A stretch of DNA of 62,331 nucleotides from Oceanococcus sp041625325 (GTDB lineage Bacteria > Pseudomonadota > Gammaproteobacteria > Nevskiales > Oceanococcaceae), in the NCBI GenBank assembly GCA_041625325.1, contig JBFJTN010000002.1, positions 1 to 62,331 on the forward strand, given 5' to 3'. Shown piece after piece: positions 56,366 through 62,331 of this stretch. The stretch's first letter is position 1. Each line of letters begins with the position of its first letter. A model generated the notes under the pieces. It was not told the origin of the DNA. It searched no databases and was given only the letters and a program-made list of their open reading frames with translations. The translations under genes and the position numbers were made by a program.

Positions 56366-57382
56366 TCAGGCGCCTGTGGCAGGCGATCGCGCCTGTGTCT
56401 GGTAGAAGGCCACCGCCTGCATGACGGCCTCCTCGATGCTGCCAGGCTGCCAGCCCAGCTCCTCACGCGCCTTGCGGTTGTCCAGGCCGGTGATCAGCCG
56501 GGTCAGGCGCAGCGAGGAGGGCGCCATGCGGTTGTCCAGACCCAGCGGGCGGGTGATCGCTTCCAGCCCATGGGCCAGGGCCTGCATCAGCGGGTAGGGC
56601 AGGCGGACATGGCGCGGCTCACGGCCGGCGGCGCGGGCCGCCAGGGTGAAGAGCTCGCGCAGGCTGAGATAGCGCTCGCTGAGTATGTAGCGCTCGCCCA
56701 CCCGGCCACGCTCGACGGCCAGGATCATGCCCCGGGCCGCATCGATGATGCCCACGCAGACCAGACCGCCGTCGTAGTAGATGGGCAGCCGGCCGCTGGC
56801 GGCATCCCGCAGCATCTGGCCATGGGCGGTGGGCGCGTAGTCGCCGGGGCCGAAGGTGTTCGCCACATTGCAGACCACCAGCGGCAGGCCATTGGCCCGC
56901 GCCCGCTCCAGGGCGCAGCGCTCACCGGCCACCCGGGTGAGCACGTACTCGGGCGCCTGATCGGCCCAGTTGAAGGCATCCGCTTCACAGGCCGGGCCAT
57001 CCTGACGCAGGCCGATGGTGACCAGGCTGCTGGTGTAGACGAACTTGCGCAGCGGGAAGCGCGCCGCCAGATCCAGCACCGCCGGCAGACGGTGGACATT
57101 GGTCTCCCACAGCGGGCGGGTGTCGCGCAGCCAGGAGCGCGGGTCGAGCACGCAGTAGTAGACCGTGTCCACGCCCTGCAGCGCGGCGCTCAGCACGGCA
57201 GGATCGAACACGGATCCGCGCAGGCGCTGGATGTCCAGCCCGTCCGTGCCCCGGGTGTCGCTGTGCTCGCGGACCAGGATCCGCACCGGCCGACCCTGCG
57301 CGACCAGCTCGCGGGTCACGTGGCTACCGAGAAAGCCGCTGGCGCCGATGACCAGCGACAGGCCCTCGCCGTGCCCGCCCAT
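56366..57382 (-). CDS. NAD(P)-dependent epimerase/dehydratase (extended SDR, 3-beta-HSD-like)
   Basis: A 338-residue extended short-chain dehydrogenase. The Rossmann loop is VIGASGFLGSHV (11-22) and the core has RLRGSVFD and VYTSSLVTIG. The catalytic YxxxK is replaced by YVLTR (in APEYVLTRVAGE), with arginine at the lysine position. A later NTFGPGDYAPT and C-terminal AREELGWQPGSIEEAV are typical of sugar or sterol-type epimerases. The ATG at 57382 gives the canonical start; upstream in-frame codons to 57502 lack family resemblance. A 20-codon open frame ends two bases before this ATG. Substrate cannot be assigned; a nearby glycosyltransferase hints at sugar or lipid modification. Confidence 0.85.
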   Translation of the reverse strand: MGGHGEGLSLVIGASGFLGSHVTRELVAQGRPVRILVREHSDTRGTDGLDIQRLRGSVFDPAVLSAALQGVDTVYYCVLDPRSWLRDTRPLWETNVHRLPAVLDLAARFPLRKFVYTSSLVTIGLRQDGPACEADAFNWADQAPEYVLTRVAGERCALERARANGLPLVVCNVANTFGPGDYAPTAHGQMLRDAASGRLPIYYDGGLVCVGIIDAARGMILAVERGRVGERYILSERYLSLRELFTLAARAAGREPRHVRLPYPLMQALAHGLEAITRPLGLDNRMAPSSLRLTRLITGLDNRKAREELGWQPGSIEEAVMQAVAFYQTQARSPATGA

Positions 57383-57649
57383 GTCAGGCGAGAACCGCGG
57401 GCAGCGCTGCGATGCCGCGCGCGTGCTTGATCTTGCTGCAGGCCATGCCGTTTTCTTCCCCCATCGCGGTGAGGCCGTCCGCCGGCCGTCCGCCCGCAGC
57501 ATAGCGAATCCCTGCCCGCGGCAGCGGCGAGGCCGCCTGGTGAACCCACCCGGCAGACTCGCCAGCTGCCGCGCACGGGCTTAGCATGGATCCATGCGAT
57601 CAATCGGCCGGATGCTGGGACCCAGGATCACCGCCGCCCGGGGTGGTGC

Positions 57650-58492
57650 ATGAAGTATGCGGTCACCCTGGTTTCGCCGCCGCGCTATATCCACAGCGCG
57701 GCGTTTCAGGAACTGGCCGAATCACTGGATGCGGGACTGCGCGAGCTGGGACACGACTCGGTGCTGAGCACCCGGGGCGCAGCGCCCGGCCGGCGCCAGA
57801 TCGTGCTGGGCTGCCATCTGTTGCCGCGTGCCCCGCTGCCACTGGCCGACGATGCGATCCTGTACAACTTCGAGCAGGTCGGACCCGACTCACCCTGGAT
57901 GCGGCCGGAGCTGTTCGCCCTGCTGCGTCGCTACCAGGTCTGGGATTTCAGCGAGCGCAACGCGCAAGCCCTGCGCGCGCGGGATGTTCCCGTGGCGCAG
58001 GTGCTCCGCCCGGCATATTCCCCGGTCATGAGCCGGATCGAGCCGGCATCCGAGCGTGACATCGACGTGCTGTTCTACGGTTCGCTGAATCCGCGCCGTC
58101 GAAAACTGCTGGCCGCATTGCGCGCGGCGGGGCTGCGGGTCTGTGTGGTCTGTGGCCTGTACGGGGCGGCGCGCGACGCGCTGATTGCCCGTTCGCGGCT
58201 GGTGCTGAATCTGCACTTCTACGCGGCCGGCATCCTGGAGATGGTCCGCCTGGCTTACCTGCTGTCCAATCGCTGCGCGGTGCTGTCGGAGCCGGGCAGC
58301 GAGCCTGCACTCAATGCCTGGCTGGACCAGGGCGTGGCTTTTGCTCCCTACGAACAGCTGGTCGAACGGGCCCGGGACCTGCTCGCGGACCCGGATGCCT
58401 GCGTGGCCCTCGGGCGCCGTGGCCACGCCATTTTCTCGGCCGTGCCGCTGACCCGGCTGCTGGGCGCAGCGCTGGCCCCGGATCCCGCCTGA
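57650..58492 (+). CDS. Glycosyltransferase-like protein (CgeB-type GT1/GT4 fold)
   Basis: A 280-residue cytoplasmic protein resembling single-domain GT-B glycosyltransferases of the CgeB type. Recognisable text is the central IDVLFYGSLNPRRRKLLAAL, VCGLYGAARDALIARSRLVLNLHFY, then ILEMVRLAYLLSNRCAVLSEPG and a C-terminal helix with ARDLLADPDA. A full donor-binding ExxxxxxxE motif is not obvious beyond E-containing ILEMVRL and SEPGSEP. It is divergent from the epimerase. The 267 bases between them (57383-57649) hold no clear promoter. Donor and acceptor sugars are unknown. Confidence 0.72.
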   Translation: MKYAVTLVSPPRYIHSAAFQELAESLDAGLRELGHDSVLSTRGAAPGRRQIVLGCHLLPRAPLPLADDAILYNFEQVGPDSPWMRPELFALLRRYQVWDFSERNAQALRARDVPVAQVLRPAYSPVMSRIEPASERDIDVLFYGSLNPRRRKLLAALRAAGLRVCVVCGLYGAARDALIARSRLVLNLHFYAAGILEMVRLAYLLSNRCAVLSEPGSEPALNAWLDQGVAFAPYEQLVERARDLLADPDACVALGRRGHAIFSAVPLTRLLGAALAPDPA

Positions 58493-58573
58493 GCACTCGT
58501 GGCCCGCCGCGGGGCTTGAATATGCGGCATCCGGCCGCATCTAAGGCGGTTCTGCCGATCACACGGATGACCG

Positions 58574-59812
58574 ATGAGCCCCATCACCCTGAGTTCCCCC
58601 CTGCGTCTGCCCCGAGGCAGCGAGCTGAAGAATCGCATCGCCAAATCGGCCATGAGCGAGGCGCTGGGCACCATGGACAACCGGGTGACCGACGAGCTGG
58701 TCGAGCTGTACCGGCGCTGGGGTGGCGGCGGCACCGGCCTGCTGGTGACCGGCAACGTGATGATCGACCGCCGCGCGCTGGGCGAGCCGGGCAATGTGGT
58801 GATCGAGGACGAGCGCGATATGGACCGGCTCAAGGCCTGGGCGGCGGCCGGCCAGGCGGACGGCGCCCAGCTCTGGGTGCAGCTGAACCATCCGGGGCGG
58901 CAGTCCCCCAAGGGCCTGAACCGCGAGAACGTTGCGCCGTCGGCGACTCCCTTCAACAAGGCCATGCAGGCCTACTTCGACACGCCGCGTGAGCTGACCG
59001 GGGCCGAAATCGAGGACATCATCGCCCGCTTCGGGCGTGCCGCCGGCATCTGCAAGCAGGCCGGATTCGCCGGAGTGCAGATCCACGGCGCGCATGGCTA
59101 TCTGGTCAGCCAGTTCCTGTCGCCGCGCACCAACGAGCGCCAGGATGCCTGGGGCGGTACCGCCGAGAAGCGCCGTCGTTTCGTGCTGGAGGTGCTGGCC
59201 GCCATGCGCGCGGCCACCGGTCCGGATTTTCCCATCGGGATCAAGCTGAACTCGGCGGACTTCCAGCGCGGCGGCTTCACCGAGGAAGAATCGCTGGATG
59301 TGATGGCGGCGCTGGCGCAGGCCGGCATCGACCTGATCGAGATTTCCGGGGGCACCTACGAGGCACCGGCGATGACCGGCGTGCGCGCCTCCACCCGCGA
59401 GCGCGAGGCCTATTTCCTGGACTTCGCCGACAAGGTCCGTGCCCGCATCCCTGGCACCCCGCTGATGGTCACCGGCGGCTTCCGCAGCCATGCGGGCATG
59501 AGCCAGGCGCTGGCCTCGGGTTCCCTGGACCTGTGCGGCATCGCCCGTCTGCTTGCCATCGAGCCCGAGGCCTCGCAGCGATTGCTGGACGGCCAGGACC
59601 CGCGCGAGACGGTGCGGCCGATCAGGACCGGCATCGGCCCGGTGGACCGCATGGCGATCATGGAGGTCACCTGGTACACCCGCCAGTTGCGTCGCATCGG
59701 CCGGGGCCAGGCGCCGCGGCCGCGGGAATCCGGTCTCAAGGCCTTTCTGTGCAGTCTGGTGGATACCGCCAGCGGCATGCGCCGGACGCGGCGCTTGCGG
59801 GCGGCCGCCTGA
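58574..59812 (+). CDS. NADH:flavin oxidoreductase, Old Yellow Enzyme family
   Basis: FMN-dependent ene-reductase type TIM-barrel, 412 residues. It has the N-terminal LKNRIAKSAMSEALG, the substrate-gating VQLNHPGRQS, the active-site pair HGAHGYLVSQFLSPRTNER with histidine and the segment RWGGGGTGLLVTGN, LIEISGGTYEAPA, VTGGFRS and a C-terminal FMN phosphate site (GIARLLAIEP). No Fe-S or second flavin domain is present, so it is the short OYE kind rather than a 2,4-dienoyl-CoA reductase. Physiological substrate unknown; such enzymes reduce alpha,beta-unsaturated carbonyls. A small ATGCGG/CCGCAT hairpin (58522-58540) lies upstream of it. Confidence 0.88.
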   Translation: MSPITLSSPLRLPRGSELKNRIAKSAMSEALGTMDNRVTDELVELYRRWGGGGTGLLVTGNVMIDRRALGEPGNVVIEDERDMDRLKAWAAAGQADGAQLWVQLNHPGRQSPKGLNRENVAPSATPFNKAMQAYFDTPRELTGAEIEDIIARFGRAAGICKQAGFAGVQIHGAHGYLVSQFLSPRTNERQDAWGGTAEKRRRFVLEVLAAMRAATGPDFPIGIKLNSADFQRGGFTEEESLDVMAALAQAGIDLIEISGGTYEAPAMTGVRASTREREAYFLDFADKVRARIPGTPLMVTGGFRSHAGMSQALASGSLDLCGIARLLAIEPEASQRLLDGQDPRETVRPIRTGIGPVDRMAIMEVTWYTRQLRRIGRGQAPRPRESGLKAFLCSLVDTASGMRRTRRLRAAA

Positions 59813-59855
59813 TGCTAGGCCGGGCTGTCGCCCGTCGGGCCGAGGGCGCAGCTGT

Positions 59856-62331
59856 TCAGGCGGCGCCAGCCAGGATGGGTTGGACACCGTTTCTCTGGTA
59901 GAAAGACCAGTCGCCGGGCGGCGTCGCCAGCAGAGCATCGATGTCCTGCAACACCTGAGCCAGATGCCGGCGCAGCGTTTCTCCCAGACCGACCTGTTTT
60001 TCACCAGCACGGGCGCGCCCGGCGTTCTCCAGTTCGGCGCAGAGATTGCCCAGTTGCATGGCGCCAACGGTGCGCGATGAGGATTTCAGCCGATGCGCCA
60101 GCGAAGTCAGGATTTCCTGCTGGTCGCGCTGGAGGGCGGATTCCATCTCCAGCCCGATGCGCGCGGCAGAATTTCTGAATTCCCCGATGATGTCCGCCAT
60201 GATCTCAGGATCATCGCCGACAATGCCTGCCAGGACACCCAGATCAATGGACTCTTCCTTGTGAGCGGCGGGGGGCAAAGGCGGTGGTTTGGCCGTCTGC
60301 TCCATGCCCGGCAACCAGGCATTCAGGGCCTTTTGCAGGTCCGCGAGCTGCAGCGGCTTGGTCAGGACGTCGTCCATGCCGTGGGCGCGGGCGCGCTCGA
60401 TTCCGGCTGGCAGCGCATCCGCGGTGAGCGCGACAATCGGAATGCGGGTTTCCTCTGACTCATATCGCCGGATCTGCCGGACCAGCTCGTAGCCATCCAT
60501 CTCCGGCATGTGCAGGTCGGTGAGCAACAGGCAGTAACAGCCTTCGCGCCACATATCCAGGGCTTCGATGCCGTTGTTGGCCACCTCGGCCGTGTGCCCC
60601 ATCAATGCCAGCTGGCGCAGAATCACGGCCTGATTGGTGGAATCATCTTCCGCGATCAGGATCAGGCGACCCTTGCGGCGAGCCTCCGCGATACTGGGCG
60701 AGGCTGCGGCGGCGCGTTGCACGGCCACTGGCGGAACCTCCACGGTGGCCGGAGATTGCCTGCCGGCCACGGTGGCTACCGCCTGTACGACCCGTCTGCC
60801 GCGCAGGATGCGGTCATTCAGCAGGACACCCTGGCTACCCAAACTGCGAATGGCCGACTCCCCGGTTCGCTGCAGCACGACATGTCTCATCCTGTCGAAG
60901 TCAGAAAAAGGTTCGATCATGGTTTGCGGTGACTGCGAAGAGGGACCCTGGACCAGCACGATCTCCTGATTCGAGCGCTCGGCCGCCCAGTCCCGGGCCT
61001 CTGCCCGGTCGGAGAAGAGCTCGAGCCGCGCGCCGGCGTGGCGCAGGTGGCGGGCGATGACGTCGGCATTCTCACTGGCGACCAGGCCGCAGAGCAGACC
61101 CGCCAGCGGCTGGCCTGGATCATTCCTGCTGGCCTGGACGGCGTCCAGCGGCAGCCGCAGGCTGAAGCTGGAGCCAATGCCCAGGCGACTTTCGGCGGAA
61201 ACCTGTCCGCCCATCAGACCGGCCAGCCGCTGAGAGATGGCCAGGCCGAGGCCGGTGCCGCCGTAAACTCTGGTGGTGGAGGCCTCGGCCTGGGTGAAGG
61301 ATGAAAAGAGCCTGGGCATGACCTCCGGTGCAATACCGATACCGTTGTCCGTGATCCTGAACTGCAATGTCGGAGTCGGTTCATCGATCTGGGAGACGCA
61401 CAGCTCGACCTGGCCCCGTTTGTGCTCGCGGCCGCCGGAAAACTTGATCGCATTGCCCAGCAGGTTGTTCAGAATCTGGCGCAGGCGCGTGGGGTCGGTC
61501 CGGATACGGTCCGGCAGGCTTGGGTCCAGATTCAGATCCAGGGTCACGTCCTTGCGCTCCGCCACGCTGCTCAGCGCATCGCAAACGCTCTCCACCAGGT
61601 CGCCAAGGCATTGCTCGCGCCGCTCCAGTTCGATCCGGCCCGCCTCGATCTTCGAGAAATCCAGGATGTCATCGATGATCGTCAGCAGCGAGAACGCGGA
61701 CTCGCGGATGGTGCGCAGGGCGGTGGCCTGATGGTCCGGCAGGCCCTCGTGCGCCAGGACCTCGACCATGCCGATGATGCCATTCATGGGCGTGCGAATT
61801 TCGTGGCTCATGGTGGCCAGAAAGGCACTCTTGGCCCGTGAGGCCTCTTCGGCGTCGGTTTTGGCCTGGGCGAGTTCGGCGTTGGCCTGTTGCAGCTGCG
61901 CGGTGCGCTGTTCGACGCGGGCGGCCAGGCTGGAACGCTCACGCTCCACGGTGGCATTGGCCTGGCTCAGCTGCTGGGCGTAGCGCTTCAGATTGCGTTC
62001 GGCCGCATGGCGTTCCGATACGTCCATGGCGACGACCACCCGCAAGCGACTCCCATCCTGGCCCAGGCTGTTCGAAGTGATGTCGACAAAGAACAGGCTG
62101 CCGTCTTTGCGCCGATGACGGACGTTGCTCAGTTTGACCAGGCCACGATCGTTCACGGCGAGACTTTCGGTCACGCGGGGCATGTCCTTCGGGGGCCGGA
62201 TATCCGCCAGGCTCATGCTCAGGAATTCCTCCCGGCTGTAACCGTATTGCCGCAGGGCGGCTTCATTCACGGACTTGAAGGCCAGCGTGTCCTCGTCGAA
62301 TGTCCACATGGCCATGGGGCTGCTTTCGAAC
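59856..62331 (-). CDS. Hybrid sensor histidine kinase: PAS-HisKA-HATPase-REC-HPt (N-terminus cut by right edge)
   Basis: Multi-step phosphorelay kinase open at the window edge; reading continues upstream as FESSP before the Met at 62315, so at least part of the PAS domain is missing. Numbering from that Met: PAS (1-100, YGYSREEFLSMSLADI, ending VVAMDVSERHAAE), coiled coil (100-160), HisKA with His171 in ATMSHEIRTPMNGI, HATPase (NLLGNAIKF, DNGIGIAPE, GGTGLGLAISQRLAGLMGG), a degenerate receiver-like stretch (385-500) lacking an aspartate, a true REC with Asp600 (LLLTDLHMPEMDG) and TKPLQ, and an HPt with His741 (AHRLKSSSRT). No membrane span is seen in the visible part. No cognate regulator is adjacent. 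Confidence 0.93.
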   Translation of the reverse strand, partial: FESSPMAMWTFDEDTLAFKSVNEAALRQYGYSREEFLSMSLADIRPPKDMPRVTESLAVNDRGLVKLSNVRHRRKDGSLFFVDITSNSLGQDGSRLRVVVAMDVSERHAAERNLKRYAQQLSQANATVERERSSLAARVEQRTAQLQQANAELAQAKTDAEEASRAKSAFLATMSHEIRTPMNGIIGMVEVLAHEGLPDHQATALRTIRESAFSLLTIIDDILDFSKIEAGRIELERREQCLGDLVESVCDALSSVAERKDVTLDLNLDPSLPDRIRTDPTRLRQILNNLLGNAIKFSGGREHKRGQVELCVSQIDEPTPTLQFRITDNGIGIAPEVMPRLFSSFTQAEASTTRVYGGTGLGLAISQRLAGLMGGQVSAESRLGIGSSFSLRLPLDAVQASRNDPGQPLAGLLCGLVASENADVIARHLRHAGARLELFSDRAEARDWAAERSNQEIVLVQGPSSQSPQTMIEPFSDFDRMRHVVLQRTGESAIRSLGSQGVLLNDRILRGRRVVQAVATVAGRQSPATVEVPPVAVQRAAAASPSIAEARRKGRLILIAEDDSTNQAVILRQLALMGHTAEVANNGIEALDMWREGCYCLLLTDLHMPEMDGYELVRQIRRYESEETRIPIVALTADALPAGIERARAHGMDDVLTKPLQLADLQKALNAWLPGMEQTAKPPPLPPAAHKEESIDLGVLAGIVGDDPEIMADIIGEFRNSAARIGLEMESALQRDQQEILTSLAHRLKSSSRTVGAMQLGNLCAELENAGRARAGEKQVGLGETLRRHLAQVLQDIDALLATPPGDWSFYQRNGVQPILAGAA

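Noticed and set aside
53975..57430. 1151-codon plus-strand frame spanning the subtilase and epimerase genes
   Set aside because: Antisense to two recognisable genes with intact catalytic motifs or folds.

Overview
This window looks like chromosome of a high-GC gammaproteobacterium. Essential genes run dapD-glnD-map divergent from rpsB-tsf-pyrH-frr-uppS-cdsA-dxr-rseP-bamA-skp-lpxD-fabZ-lpxA-lpxB-rnhB-dnaE-accA-tilS, then pyrG-kdsA-eno-ftsB-ispD-ispF and later surE-pcm-yqaA-nlpD. This order is close to that of Xanthomonadales and related lineages, so I infer a free-living, diderm, LPS-making relative of that group. I cannot name a genus. No rRNA, tRNA, CRISPR array, prophage or insertion sequence was seen.

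Layout. 1-3917 (minus): dapD (cut by the left edge), glnD, map. 3918-4258: divergent control region with a likely rpsB promoter and a structured S2-type leader. 4259-24012 (plus): translation (rpsB, tsf, frr), nucleotide supply (pyrH), isoprenoid carrier and phospholipid synthesis (uppS, cdsA, dxr), envelope proteolysis and outer-membrane assembly (rseP, bamA, skp), lipid A (lpxD, fabZ, lpxA, lpxB), and rnhB, dnaE, accA, tilS. A hairpin terminator separates rpsB-tsf from pyrH onward. 24127-29765: pyrG, kdsA, eno, ftsB, ispD, ispF; two related palindromic repeats bracket kdsA.

29936-45146 is accessory DNA sitting where truD is usually found between ispF and surE. It holds (a) a six-gene plus-strand operon: lipoprotein binding protein, two ABC ATPases, a long-chain-type acyl-CoA synthetase and two LivH/LivM permeases, suggesting uptake coupled to CoA activation of a carboxylic acid; (b) a secreted alpha/beta hydrolase and an unrecognised Cys-containing exported protein; (c) a rubrerythrin, a two-cluster Fe-S/CCG protein and a DUF3501 protein behind an OxyR-like operator, probably a peroxide-reducing system; (d) a TonB-dependent receptor followed by an unknown, possibly hotdog-fold protein; (e) an Smr-domain protein.

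45219-53373 returns to conserved genes: surE, pcm, yqaA, nlpD (rpoS does not follow), then alaC-like aminotransferase, hom, thrC, recJ. 53412-62331 is mixed: a metallo-beta-lactamase-like protein, a lipoprotein subtilase, an NAD-dependent epimerase, a glycosyltransferase, an Old Yellow Enzyme-type oxidoreductase, and a hybrid histidine kinase cut by the right edge.

Gene packing is tight: twelve junctions are 4-base ATGA overlaps, so translational coupling is probably widespread. Several promoters seem to be defined by a good -10 element without a clear -35, and a few lie so close to the start codon that leaderless mRNAs are likely.
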